Positions 35,369-49,239 of a DNA stretch of 64,000 nt are shown here, piece after piece. Within the stretch, counting starts at the first letter, position 1, and every line of letters begins with the position of its first letter. The notes beneath the pieces were generated by a model. The model was not told the DNA's origin. It did not search any database and was given only the letters and a program-made list of their open reading frames with translations. The stretch covers positions 84,549,457-84,613,456 of the forward strand of contig OZ025241.1 in the NCBI GenBank assembly GCA_964019155.1, in the 5' to 3' direction. This DNA comes from Osedax fenrisi (taxonomy: Eukaryota; Annelida; Polychaeta; Sabellida; Siboglinidae). A program made the translations under genes and the position numbers.

Positions 35369-35698
35369 AATTAGATTGACATACACCTTGGCCACATTTG
35401 TGACATTTGATATTTATAGTTATTTAATGTTTGCCTAACGTCCGTATTCCCATGTATATAATATATATAGTGGAAGTATATAGTAGTAATTATATTAAAA
35501 ATGTAAATAAATATAAGGTTGTATACAAATTAAAAAAAAGTATGACAATTTTGTATATCTTATTTAATAAGTTATTATATATTATAAATTATAATTTATA
35601 ATATAATATATATTATATAATATACCTGGTACTAGGTTAAATATCGTGATTTTTTTAATACTCTATGATATAGTCTATTATAGGAATTATCTTAAAGC

Positions 35699-35843
35699 AG
35701 GCCGCCGATTGTTATTATAATAATGTCAGAGTTCATTATAATGCAGCTAAAAAATACAGAAAAATAAAACAAAACCAAATAAATTAAACAACCCCAAAAT
35801 AAAAATTGAACTCTAACAATATAATAATAATAATCGGCGACCT
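35699..35843. mobile_element. MITE family E
   Basis: Inverted ends AGGCCGCCGATT...AGAGTTCA and TGAACTCT...AATCGGCGACCT, about 36 bp each. The core is ATGCAGCTAAAAAATACAG followed by AACCAAATAAATTAAAC-type A-rich sequence. A fragment of the same left end sits at 21350-21380. Confidence 0.75.
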
Positions 35844-36058
35844 TCTTTGATATTAACGTATCAGACTATATGATAGACTATATCACTGATAGAGTCTATG
35901 TCCGTAACATGTTTATTCGAATTATTTAAATTACACGAGTATTCTTATAATATTATATTAATTATATAATGACATGAATACTATATATTTATGTAATTAC
36001 TAATTCGTATAATGAAGTATGTGGGCTTTTAGTGTGTTGATTATTTTTAAACTATATT

Positions 36059-36115
36059 TTGACTATAATCATTATAATATAATAATCATTATTATATTAT
36101 AATGATTATAGTCAA
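36059..36115. repeat. Perfect 57-bp palindrome
   Basis: Two 28-bp arms starting TTGACTATAATCATTATA around one central base. Part of the motif recurs just downstream (ATTATAATGATTATAATAAT). Confidence 0.85.
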
Positions 36116-37249
36116 CATATAGTTTAATAAAACATTATTATAATGATTATAATAATAATTATAATAATCCTATTATGCAATGTTATATTTAATTAGTATA
36201 TTGAATATAACTATCCATATAAAGTTTACAATAACAACTAATAGTATGTGTACTATTAGAAACTACTATTGGTAAAACCCAATTCAATTAAATTAATTAT
36301 TAATAGAATATTTAAAAATGTTACCTGGTAAAATTTAAAATCTTACATTTTTTTTCTTACACGATAAATTACTTAATAAATTACTTAATACACATGATTA
36401 TGAATGTATATAATTATATATTTAATTCACAATTACAAATTATTCTATATATTTAAATAGTAAGTATATATTTAACAATCTTAATATATATTTTAAAATT
36501 ATTAAATTTTAAATATTAAATTGATAAAAATACTTGTATTACCTTAGTATTTATAAATATTTATATTTTAATACACATGATTGGATACACATGATTATGG
36601 ATATATATAATTATATATTGAATACACAATTAAACATTATTCTATTTAAATGTTAAGTATATATTTAATAATAATCTTAATATATATTTTAAGATTATTA
36701 AATTTTAAATATTAAATTTTAAATTAATAAAAATACTTGTATTACCTTAGTATTTATGAATCATTCCATTTATTATTTCAAAATATAATAAAAATAAATA
36801 ATAAATTAATTAAATGTATATTTTTTATTAATATAATATTTTATTTTTTTATTTTATATATATGATCCATATGTAATATAAAGTCTAAATCCATCAATTC
36901 CCTATAGACATATATCCAACAATACTACGTATTTCATTGAAAATGGTGTGTCTACTAAACAGTTATTTTTATGGATCCAATATATATAGAGTGAAAATTC
37001 AATCATTATTTAAACTTACCCATTCTATTGATTTTTAAATTATTAATAAATAATATACAACTTTATTTCCTATATATTAATTATATAATTTTATTATAAG
37101 TCAAATTTATACCAAAAGTGATACATTATTGCCCTAAACTATTTGGTGGACACGAAATTGTCCTCCAAATAATCATGTCTACCAAATGATTAATATTATG
37201 CAAGAAATGTCAACCAAATCTGGTATGTTCATATATATATATATATTGT
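36116..37249. other. AT-rich stretch with a duplicated block
   Basis: A block near 36400-36560 (TATATAATTATATATTTAAT...ATACTTGTATTACCTTAGTA) is repeated at about 36595-36760. No coding signal. Confidence 0.5.
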
Positions 37250-38490
37250 TATACACTATATTTATATTCTAATATATTGATAATAATGAATGTTTGGAAT
37301 GTGATAGAATAGGGAGGAGCTAGTTGATATGAGAAAGTACGAGAACAGTTATGAGGACAGTAATAAGAGGGTTAGTTAGGTCCTTCCTTATGCAACGAAT
37401 GTTGAAGATGTGATAGTCAGTTGATTTAGATATATTATATATGTGGGAATTACGGGATAAGTCAGAATCCCAAGTTACATCAATATTTAGGACACATGAT
37501 GATGGAGTGATAGGGTCACCGCTAATGTCAATAGGAGGGACAAATTATAGTTTAATGGGATATTGAGGATAACAGAGTTTATAAGAAGGATATTCGAACG
37601 AAGCCATGATCAACTAGATGTAGCACACTTGCACAATTGGGAATTATCTGGTAGTACATTGAATGAGTGGGATAAGACGGAATATCGTTAAGTATCATCA
37701 GCGTATATGTGATGATGGAAATATGGAAATTGAGTGATACTATCATGTATAGGGTTGTTTTATATTAAAAAGATAAAGGGCCAATAATTACGGTGACCTT
37801 GAGGAATACCATACTGAGGGGGACGATCTTTAGCAGAGAAAATTACAAATTATTACGGATGATGATCGATTTAAAATATAGAAAGAAAACCATGCGTAGA
37901 TGGTTCCATGTGGACCAATCATTTATAATATTGAGATAAGAATGAAAGGGCTCAGGTAATCGAAAGCACATGAGAGGTATAATAGGACACGTTGACAGGA
38001 GTATATTTTATTTAGTATTTGTTGTTGCTCAGTTTTAGTGGAGTTCCCTCATTTAAATACACTCTGAAATATATCATATAACTTGCTGTCAGCCATAAAT
38101 ATATTTAATTGTAGGGCAACGATGCATTCCATGATTTTGCTGAGAAACCTAAGTTTAGAAATGGGGCGATAATTATATCGGGATCAAGTAAGGGTTATTG
38201 AATAGTGTGGTAATGATAGCATGCTTGAAATAAGTTTAACACATACCACCGTTTAGGGAAAAATTAGTAATATCAAGAATATAGGGTGATTTAGTAGAAT
38301 TGAATTGTTTAAAAGCTGCTATGTTAATTGGGTCAGACAAATAAGAAGACTTACAGATAAGAAAATATATGAAAATAGAAGGAATATATAATACAGAAAA
38401 GTAATATGGGACTTGTTTACAAATACAGATAAATGGAATATGTCTACTTAGTAATATGGATGAAATAAAGGAACATGTGTGTATCATTTT
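37250..38490 (-). mobile_element. Decayed LINE (CR1/L2-like), reverse transcriptase region
   Basis: Reading on the - strand from 38490 down: a pre-RT stretch (NFSLNGGMC, then YFKHAIIT), then SKIMECIVALQLN and LYDIFQSVFK, then a CAFDYL-like catalytic block (near 37960), GIPQG (near 37810), IYADDT (active site, near 37700), and a C-terminal part with NIDVTWDSDLSRNSHI and NIRCIRKDLTNP (37330-37500). The motif order is that of a CR1/L2-type LINE. Frames shift repeatedly. Confidence 0.78.
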
Positions 38491-40757
38491 ATCAGTAAAG
38501 TGATTAGTAAATTAATAGCATAATTCATTTTGATCAATATTAGGTATATGAGGTATATTAATAGGCAGTTGAGGGGAGCTCCCCTCACTAGAGAAGCTTA
38601 CGAGCAAGGGCGAATGAAGTACGAGGATTTTATGTGATATTATTAATTTTACTAATATAAAAAGAAGACTAGTCATTAGATATTTGAGAATTTTAGAACC
38701 TGCTATATGTAGAAAATATCCTGATGTTATTAGAAAAGGATTAACTATGGAAGATACATTTAAGTTTTCGTAGGTTACGTTTGAAAGAAACTATTTCAGA
38801 GGAAAGCCATATACAGTTTGAATGCACATTAATATTTCTAGTTTTAGAGAGGCAAAGTATCAATTAAATAAGATAAAGTATTATTAAATGAATCAATGGA
38901 ATAAGGCTGTGAAAGGGATAGTGATTCAAATTCCGAAGCAAAGTAATCATAATCAGTGATCTATACTTTCTGTAGGTAATGAATTTGTTTACAATAGTGG
39001 TGTGAGGAATAACTGATCAACAAGTTATTAGAAAATGATGAGTAAGTAATATTTACAATAATTCGTGATACATTGATAAATACTATGAGAGCAACAACAA
39101 ATTAAATCGAGTTAATGACCGGTAAAATGAATAGGGAAAGTTATACATATATTGAAGAAGAGAGAATCAGTAAGATTAGACAAGGCACAACAAAAATATA
39201 GGATATATAAAACCTATATAAAAATTCATTATAATATATACACAATTTAGTTACACGGGTATATTAAAATAAAACCTACTAACATATAATACAAGACTGA
39301 GAGAAGCATGTGAAGTTGACGATTAATAAATACAATCAAAAATAAGTATAATGTATCGAAATGGTAATGCCAATATGCGATCTGTCAGTTACCAAAGTAT
39401 GAGAATATTATAAGATGGAAGACAAAAACTCTAATATAGATTGAAATATATAATAATCTAAGCCAGACATATCCAAAAGAACTAATACAAATTCAAACAC
39501 AATGACATAATAAACATATAAATATATTTAATATGCACATTTTTATAATAAGCATTATATTTCATTTATTAATTACATTATTATTTATTTATAATTTAAA
39601 AAATAATTAAATTAATATTTATAAAATAAATATATAATTAAACCTATACATATATAATTCGAAAACTATTTGATGAAAACTGTTGAGAATATAATTTATT
39701 TGTAATTATAATTATTTATGTAAATCCAATTTAGTATCTGATATCGTAGTTGTTTACTTATTTTATACTACCAATCCCATTGTCCTTGTTTTTATAAATA
39801 ATAATATTTAATTCCGGATTTAACTTTTATGACTAAAATATCTATTTAATTTTGTCTAATTCATTACTTATAGTCTATTATATAGTTTAATTTTAAGTTT
39901 GTACTATTACTAAGATATTATAGTTTATTTCGGTGACGTTCAAAATATCAACTATATCAGAATAAAGGTAAATTATTAATTATATCTAATTAAAATAATT
40001 TTAATTTTAAATATATTTTAAATTACTCGAAACCTGTTTTCCTTATATTATATATTCAATAATATAATATTATAATTATTATAATAATTATATGATATAA
40101 TATAATATTAAATATATATTAAATATATGGCGTAACAAAATACGCAAACATGTGCAATTTCAAACAAATTATTTGAGTTTGATAAATTCTATGATATACT
40201 GAGTATAATACTCATAGTCTGCTAGGATAATATCGAATATAGCCCCGTTTTTTATTACGTTTGCCTAAATTAAATTTGAAATATTTAAGATGTATATTTG
40301 AAATTATAATAAGTTATCATATAACAATTAATTTGTATATATTTTAAAATATTATTATAATAATTATAATACTTATAATAATAATAATTATTATTATAAT
40401 AATTATAATTATTATTATAATAATTATAATTATTATAATAGTATATTCTATATTTTACTTTTTCATATTAATCTATCATGTATACTAATGTGTATAATAG
40501 CGAAACGAGTATTTAAAATGTCAAAAATTTAAAAGCGGGTGATTCGATATAGACTGTTTACGATATAGGTGTAAATATATTATAATTATATTATAATTGA
40601 TATATAATAATTGATGTATATTCTATGAATAACATATGAAAATAATTATTCATTAACTATGTATATATTTTTACAATAAATTGTTCAATATTTAATTTAT
40701 TTTATATAAATACTACTTAAAAGTAGTAAAGTAATATTTGGATATATATTATTTATG

Positions 40758-40811
<54 letters not shown>

Positions 40812-41957
40812 GCAAGTAGACATTAGATAATATAAAATAAGTAAAATAATTGTTCACATAGTTGAATAAAGTAATATTGGGGGACGTTGTACCAATTTGT
40901 AAACAGCTTTCCACTTTATAGGGATTCACATGATCCATAAATTTATTGCTTGGTAAAATACTCGTTTCATACGAAAAAATATAATATTTTCTACGTATGT
41001 ATCATATTGTAAATATGTGTATTGTCATGTGAAACCTTTCGCACTAGTACACATTTGACTGATCATGTGAGCAACTCTATTAGATCTTAAACCAATTTAT
41101 TTTCTTTAAATGTATATTTGAAAATTAATATAAATAATGAATAATATTTATCATGTTATAACATTTATGTGCACTACTAGTATTATCGGTTAGATTTTTT
41201 ATACAAATATTCTATATAAATTATACTCAACTTCAGCCAGGTATACCGAAGAGAGTATGGAGACACAACATAAAAGAATGTACGTGAAAATGACTATCCG
41301 ATTGCCATAAGAAGACTCAATCCATAACTAAGTTAAGAACATTTTTGAATTACGTGATCCCCCCATTGTTGAAGAAACTAAGGGACCAAGGTTATATATA
41401 TTATCATTATTTATTGTATTATAATACAAGTATTACTTAATATACAAATAGTATTTATAGTATTAGACTAATACTATTAGTATATTAACTACATATTATT
41501 AAGTAATAATTCAAGTATAATATAATAAATAATGAAAACATATATAATGTATACATATTTAATAATAAATAAAGTATTTGGTTTGGGTTTTTTCTTAACA
41601 ATTATATTTGGTATATTTAATATGATATTTGATATCTATAAATAATATGTATGTTATAAAAAAGACTTATCAGATATAAAAAATATTTATCATATCAAAT
41701 ATGTATCATTGATATAAGACAATGGATAATCAATTGACGTACACAATGCATGTAATAGATATACATACGAATGTCACTTCTATCGATAAATTAACAAATA
41801 GCAACAGTATTTTGATTGGATATTAGTCATATTATATATGTTAAATATTAAATAGGTATATCTACATCTATGGATATAGGTTATATAAGTCAAATAATAT
41901 GATATCTTCAATTAAAAACATTTAAATATAAAAATTATGAGGAATGTTGATATTTAG

Positions 41958-42003
<46 letters not shown>

Positions 42004-43839
42004 TATTTTTAATATAGATAGTATTTGTATAATATAGATAGCATTAAAATTGATCGTAAATATTAATATATATATGTATATAAATAATAAAGTTTAGTAG
42101 ATGAATTTAGTAGATATCTAATATTAAATTTCAACTGCAGCGCCTCTATCGCATATTCAAAATCTACATTCAATTCATAATCCCATTTGGTTACATCGAA
42201 AATACATAATGAAATAACAATATTATACAAAGTAATACTAACAAATATACAAAATAAACATTTTAATAAATGTAATGAAATGATATCAAATATAATATAT
42301 AGTGAAATATTATATGGTTATATAATATATAACATATATTATTGTATAACTATAATGCTTCCTTTTCATTGGTCTTAATATATGTGCTAAAATAAGTAAA
42401 TATTTTGTATAACAAATATATTACATTTGTTATGCTTTTAACATTTTTAATATCGTTATAATATAAACCAATATTACAATATTAATCAACAAGTTGTCAT
42501 CAAAAACATTATTGCAATAATCAAATATTTAATACTATTTTTACTGGCTTATATTGCTTATTTTATGCTTATTTAAGTACTTACAATTACTTTTGTATAC
42601 AACATTATATATAATTTTTAAAATAATGAATTATATTTTAATTGTGTTTTAATAAAATACATTTTTTTTTAAACAAATAATTTCAAAGGCATGCTAATTA
42701 AGCACGAAAATTATATATACAAAATATTACTATTCTATTGATGAATTAATTATAAGATTACATGAATGTTCATTATAATTATGTGTATTATATTTACATT
42801 TTATACCCTATAATAATATAGTATAATTTAATATACATTTACTATACTTTAAAGATAATAAAAATATAAAAAATTATAGGCAAGAATGTATTTGGTTATG
42901 ATTTCAATCATAGAATTCATAACCCTTCACTACTATAACCCGCTGATGATGAATCATGGGACACATTAATTGGTATGTTCTAAAGTTATTTATTTTAATT
43001 TATTTAGTGATTATTTCAAATGCATGATATTTAGTAGATTGGAGCATTATATTACAACAACTACTGACTATCTATTTCGTATTGATTAATTTCATGATTT
43101 CTGATATATTCTCTTTCTAAAGTTTGTCCATACCGCGAGCAATAAGTACAAAGCTATGCCTATAGTCGTACTTGTTGCTCGATACACATTATTTAGAGTA
43201 TCCATACCGCGAGCATCATGTACCGCTTGTTGCTGGGTAAATATAATTTATGTTTTCAGATAGCGATTACATCACATGATTAATGAATTATTAAAAATTC
43301 AATTATAGAATTATTTAAAATTATTTGATCTATTTATCTATTCTAGTGTATCATGGATAATAACTATATAGAAGCTATAATACTTTACTTTTTACTTTAA
43401 GATTAACAATCATAAGATTGTCTTAATTAATGATATATTCATTATTAAATTTAAAGTAAACTATTTATACAGTGTTGACGTTTCTAAATATCCTATTGGT
43501 TGAAAATAATTACCATAATTCAATACCTTATTTACATTTCCAGTAACTAGTACTGGACAATTGAACATTTTGAATCTGGATGTAAAATTTGAATGAATAT
43601 CATTTTGGTTATAATAATATTAACATTTCTATTACAAATAACCAGATATGAGAGCATATACATCAATCTAAGAAGCAATCGTGGAATGAACTGTTAGAAG
43701 AAAAGTTTAAGAATAAGGAGATTGTAAGCTCAACATAACTAAAGTGACTTCATTATCCAAAGATGTATCGATACAAGATGGCAAGGATGGTGGTGGATTT
43801 GTGTCTCACCATTGACATCTCATCGGTTATTATCACAAA
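38491..43839. other. Long AT-rich interval without a supported gene
   Basis: It holds (TA)n runs near 40761-40807 and 41960-41998, a dense (ATT/AAT) palindromic patch at 40370-40445, and an inverted CCATACCGCGAGCA motif pair around 43130-43225. Two less AT-biased patches, 41220-41395 and 42880-42972, look exon-like but carry stops and were not recognised. 38500-39200 might be further decayed LINE. Confidence 0.4.
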
Positions 43840-44960
43840 GTTTATCTAGTTCTACCAGAGTATTCTTCAGAGTACATTTAGAAGAGGTCACTCTACTGGT
43901 CATTCTACCTACCTATTACAAAATCTTAATACAACTTATTATACTGTGATTACATCTATGTGTTGTCAACTTGATTTTTTACATTTTTCACATGCCTCCA
44001 TCACAATAATATACTCATTTTTATTCCTAATATTATAGTTATTAATGGTACTGCCCTAAAATGATTGGAATCATATATCTTAATTAGGACATCTATAGTT
44101 ATAATATATTAATTGTTATCCGAAAACATTACTCTAATATATAGTCCCACAGTGGCTCCTTTTATCCTTTATCCCTTTTATTTTCTATATACATACTACC
44201 TATTTATGATATATTGCTAATTATCCACTGTCATGTGTATGCGGATGATATTCAACTATATACTTTCATTCCCACCTCTTGTACTGATAATTCTTAATGT
44301 ATTATATGTTCCTCATAAATTATACTATGTCTTCTATCAAAAACATCTAATATAGTTCTTCCATTGTTTTATATCCTTATAACCATGATAATCATAGTAT
44401 ACTACACTCATGTATTATAAACATTGATAGCTTCTTAAACTATTACCTTTCCTTTTCTTTGCATACCTTGAAGGTTTCTAAAACTGCTATCTACCATCTT
44501 TTTATAATTCACTTTGTTCAAAATATTATCAGCCAATTGCCGTTAAAAATCACTTGTACGTTATCGTTATTATTATTATACTTCTTGATTTGTATCAATT
44601 CCTGATTCATCTTTTACTCATTAGATAGAATTATCTGATATTTAGCAAGTCAATATTCCTCATACGACTTCACGACCACTAAAATACTAATTCCTTCCAA
44701 ATACTCCCCAACTAGTTCCCTTATAAAAATACCCTACTCAGACTTTTCTCATCAACTCATATATCTTCATTCCTCCAAATCCTCCTATAATTCTAACTAT
44801 TACTATACTTCCCTTCTTATTTCCTCAGTTCAATCTCTGTAATTTCTCTTATTTATACTAATCCATCGTCCCTATAGAACAATCGTTATGGAAGTATCTC
44901 CCTATATCCATCTGGTCTATCCATTACCATATTACCCATCATAATGCCTACATCTCATTT
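43840..44960 (+). mobile_element. Decayed LINE, + strand
   Basis: HCHVYADDIQLY-like RT active-site sequence is readable near 44230-44265, preceded by a VPQWLLLSF-like remnant of the PQGS motif near 44155. Pyrimidine-rich coding-like sequence continues to 44960. Stops and shifts are frequent. The class is the same as the 37-38 kb copy, on the opposite strand. Confidence 0.65.
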
Positions 44961-45612
44961 ATTTACTTTTCTTTTATTGTCAAATAATTTTGTTATTTAT
45001 GACTTTTTATTTAGTTTTCATTTGTGAGCACTTTCAGCACTAGAGTGTATATACAATTGTTATGTGCATAATAAATTAATTCATGTCTTATATTATTTAT
45101 ATATTGTATTATTAAGAGTAATTGTTTATTATATTCATTTTGATCATGTAATTATTGGGTACAGTTAAATCGCTATTAAAAGTTTACTAATATTACATAA
45201 TAGGTGTCAATATTTTATATTTGTGATATGTAAATAGTAAAATCTCAATATCTATTCACATTCTAATTATTTCATTAACTATTCAATAATTAATTAGGTT
45301 ACTAGTGAAGATAAATTATTCAATCTGATATTATATATGTATATCAGAATATTTAAATGTTATCAATATGTAAATAATTTTTATTTAATTACTAATACAG
45401 ACCAAATATGTAACACGATTACGATTATGGGAAGTATTGTTTCTGGTATCTGTCTAAAGAAACATACAAGTGCAGTATTCATGATCAAATATCAGTATAT
45501 ATCAAAACTTATAATACGTTAGTAAAGATATAATATTTTTATATAAATAATTTAACTAATATTTTATTATCATATTTTTAATAAAATAGAATTGAAATAT
45601 TATTAACTTATC

Positions 45613-46058
45613 TTAGGGTGCATTTTTTTTAATGTACCAAATTACCAAGTTAGCAAGCGTTTTTCGTAACGCACCAACATCAAATCTGTAGTCTTATACA
45701 TGTAAATGCAGATGGTACTATGGTACATTGGTATATTACTAAAAACGCATGGTCCCAATGTACCATAGTACAATCGTCCCATCTGCATTTACATGTATAA
45801 GCCTACAAATTTGATGCTGGTACGTTTTTTGTAACACACCAACGTACCATAGTACCAACATCCCATCTGAATTTACATGTATAAGAATACATGAATAAAC
45901 CCTCTCTATATCGATAGATGGTACATTGGTACTGTGGTACTATGATATGTTGGGATGGGACGTTGAAAAGTTAGTACTAACGTACCATATGAGTTTACAT
46001 GTAGAAGCATACAGATGGGACTGTGGTACTGAGGTACATTACAAAATATACACCCTTA
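45613..46058. mobile_element. MITE family D with internal repeats
   Basis: The ends TTAGGGTGCATTTTTTT and (reverse) CTAAGGGTGTATATTTTG continue into AATGTACC on both sides. The interior repeats CCCATCTG(C/A)ATTTACATGTATAAG several times in both orientations, with many GGTAC motifs. It is non-coding; the ORF at 45926-46147 comes from it. Confidence 0.7.
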
Positions 46059-47199
46059 GTTATATACATATTGATAGAATGTATTATTACTTATTAAAGT
46101 TATTAATAGATTTAATACCATACATTATTGGCCAACATTTACCATAATATATTTAATAATGTATATTATATTTATAACTATATTATAGAATATGTAATGA
46201 TATCACATCCTGGAGCAAAGAGGTAGAAATCATTAAGAGTATAGACAATTATATAAGAAATTAAAAATGGAAATATATTAAGGTTTGTATTATTTAATTG
46301 ATATAACTAATATTGATTATACTAAATCTTATAATTTATTAGGAACCCAATATGCATACTGAACCAAAGCACTATCAGATCTAATAGAATCTCATTCATG
46401 ACAATAATTCATTGTACACGTAACTATTAGTTGTGATGTATTTAATTATTATAATGTAAACAGCATTTCTGATTATTGTTATTTATTATTATTATTTATA
46501 CATACATACTGTATATATATCATACCTTAATAAAATTATAAATTTAAATAATTCTTTATTATTATTTACTGTCTATTTAAGTCTATTATTATAATTTATT
46601 TTATATTATATTAGATTATAATAGTTGTATGAGGTAAACTATAAATTAACCCAATGTATAACATGATAGCCATGAAATCTACATGAGTAAAAAAATACAT
46701 ATTTATGTTACACTTTTGTTGTTCAATTACATAATATATATTTAAATTAAGTACATAAAATAAGTTTATATGTTAACTAATTTTATAAATAGTATCTATA
46801 TTGACATTAAAATTATAATAGAATTATAAGATAATAAATAAATTAATTATAATTATGACATAAAAGTATATGATTTATACTAATTTAGTAATTATAAAAT
46901 GATAAATGTAGGTATTACAAATATTAGTATATCAAATTAATTATAAATATTTAAAATCAATATTATATGTAAAATTAAGTAGAATTCTGGCCAATTAATT
47001 TAAGAAAGAATCACTATGTCAGAAATAAATCATTGCCAATTAATTTACTGGGTAATTATTATTATGAAATGGCGATATTGAATATAATATACTCAAATTA
47101 TAATTAGATAAGTTATAATCTATAAACTTATAATCTAGTCAAGTAATATATATATATATATATATATTATATAAATAATTTTATTTATGGATTATAATT

Positions 47200-47998
47200 T
47201 CTTTCAATTAATATATTTATGTATTTAATTAATAATCTAACTCGTTTTCAACATTAATAACTCAATATTATAATTTATTCATAGTGTTTTTATAATATAG
47301 GTAGACGTATTAGACGTATATTATAAATGGGACCCGTTATTTATTATAAATTGTACGGGTATCGTAACGATACAGTCATATTCAATATGTGACTATTTGA
47401 TAAGATATGTATATTCATGAATATATACCTGTAAAATATAGTTATACATATTAAATTTTAAATTACAATTTGTAATCAAAAGTTGAGAAGTATTTCGAGC
47501 ACTAGTTAAAATAAATATTATCTAAAACTAAAATAATTTGAAAATATCAAACTTATTTTAAATATATGAGAAATATCATATAATTACCGTAACATAGAAT
47601 TATTATATTTTAGTGAAATATTATGTAATATTAATCATATCATTTTGGTAATTTAATATTTAAATACGTCTATAATATAACATTTTAAATAATTATCAAG
47701 TAAATATGTCCGTATTATTATTAAATTAGGGATGTCACTATTCAAATTTTCATCACCTAGCTACAGATTGAAAACACTAGAATTTTACGATTTAATTTCA
47801 TAATTTTCTTTCCCAAATTACCTTAATAATATGCAAAACTATATACTTATACACTTAATATTCATAAATATAGTTTGCATTATTAATATAAGCTTTTATA
47901 TTCGTTTTATATAATATATTTAAAATATTATTTTAATTGATGGGCGATAATTGGGTATGAACCAAAATATCAGGATGACCCAAAATATTATACGACAC
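47200..47998 (-). repeat. Repeat R1, copy 2
   Basis: This is the reverse complement of 15437-16240. It keeps the segment with AACGGGTCCCATT and lacks the retroposon insertion and the added inverted arm seen in copy 1. It is therefore close to the ancestral form. It ends only a few hundred bases before the GPCR-B start. Confidence 0.75.
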
Positions 47999-48252
47999 CG
48001 TTGCTAAGCGCGATTAGTGCGTGCAGCGTGTTCATTGGTACGTGACGGCGTGCGACACAGTGTGGATGTCGCCACATTTATCATTGTGTTATTTATATAT
48101 TACTTTAACGCATCGCATTTCAAATTATTGTTTACCGTGAATAATCAGAGGACACAGCGGTTTGTGTTTATTATGTATCTTTCAGTGTTAAATGTGTATA
48201 TGTTTTAGAGTTAAATACACGTATTCAACAACAAAGAATCTCTAAATCTCTG

Positions 48253-48256
<4 letters not shown>
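47999..48256 (+). other. GC-richer segment upstream of GPCR-B
   Basis: This has balanced composition (GTGCGTGCAGCGTG, GACGGCGTGCGACAC) with a TATTTATATATTAC TATA-like sequence, and ends AGAATCTCTAAATCTCTGTTA just before a (TA)n run. It could be the GPCR-B promoter and 5' UTR, or an LTR joined to R1. The 63-codon ORF at 48017-48208 has no recognised domain. Confidence 0.35.
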
Positions 48257-48301
<45 letters not shown>

Positions 48302-48328
48302 ATATTCAATACCATTATAGGTTAAGAT

Positions 48329-48438
48329 ATGGATAATACTACATTATTGGGCAGGATATTTGATGGCGATAGTGTAAACAATTCTAAAATATACAACTCT
48401 ATTGAAGGAATCATGAAGATTATGTACATCGTAATCAG
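48329..48438 (+). CDS. GPCR-B first coding exon (N-terminus, TM1 start)
   Basis: The frame opens at ATG 48329 with MDNTTLLGRIF, and two N-glycosylation sequons (NTT, and NNS near residue 17) fit an extracellular N-terminus. It ends IMKIMYIVI in phase 2 before GTTTCA, entering TM1. No signal peptide is evident, as is usual for class A receptors. The start is chosen because it is the first ATG of the open frame and the resulting N-terminus of about 28 residues is of a normal length. A 5' UTR intron (ATTATAG just before) is possible. Confidence 0.75.
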
Positions 48439-48699
48439 GTTTCACTATCGTAAAATATACGTAGGTATATTATCGTATAGTATGCAATAACATAGCTGAT
48501 TAATACTTGATAAATATGTAATACATTTAAATGATCTGCTAATCATATCATAATGTATTATCGCTAAAATAAACATTTGTTAATACCCATTTTAAGCGTT
48601 ACTGAATAGTATATATATTTCGTAATATAACTCAGAATGTTATACATATGACTAATATAAGCATATAATAATATACTGTATAATGTGTGATGCATTAGT

Positions 48700-48751
<52 letters not shown>

Positions 48752-48871
48752 GCATCGCACATAATATATTTACAATAGGTATACCTATAGGTATCTATAT
48801 ATATAAATAGATAAAATGTAACCATTATTAACGTATTTGGATATTATATTATTGTTAAATACACACTATAC

Positions 48872-48912
<41 letters not shown>

Positions 48913-48928
48913 TAACACATTAATTGCA

Positions 48929-48968
<40 letters not shown>

Positions 48969-49079
48969 ATATTACAATATCATTATGAATATAATATGGA
49001 TATTTCATATAAATTTGAATATAAATATATATATATATACTATATATAGTATAAATTATAATTTACATAAAACTATCAG

Positions 49080-49239
49080 TATAATAGGTGTAATAGGAAA
49101 CCTATTAGTGATAACGGTAATACTGAATACTGAAGCATTACGTAGAAGAAGAGTAGATTTTGTCATCGTCCATCAGAGTTGTATTGATCTTCTTGCATCT
49201 ATAATAATTTTGGCTCTAACTCAAACCAGGAAAAATAAA
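49080..49239 (+). CDS. GPCR-B exon (TM1-TM2)
   Basis: One base completes a serine codon after acceptor CTATCAG (phase 2). TM1 carries the conserved asparagine in GVIGNLLVITVIL, the basic loop reads EALRRRRVD, and TM2 reads FVIVHQSCIDLLAS with the conserved aspartate. It ends TRKNK before GTTATT in phase 0. Signature residues N1.50 and D2.50 are both present. The counterpart in GPCR-A is left of the window. Confidence 0.92.
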
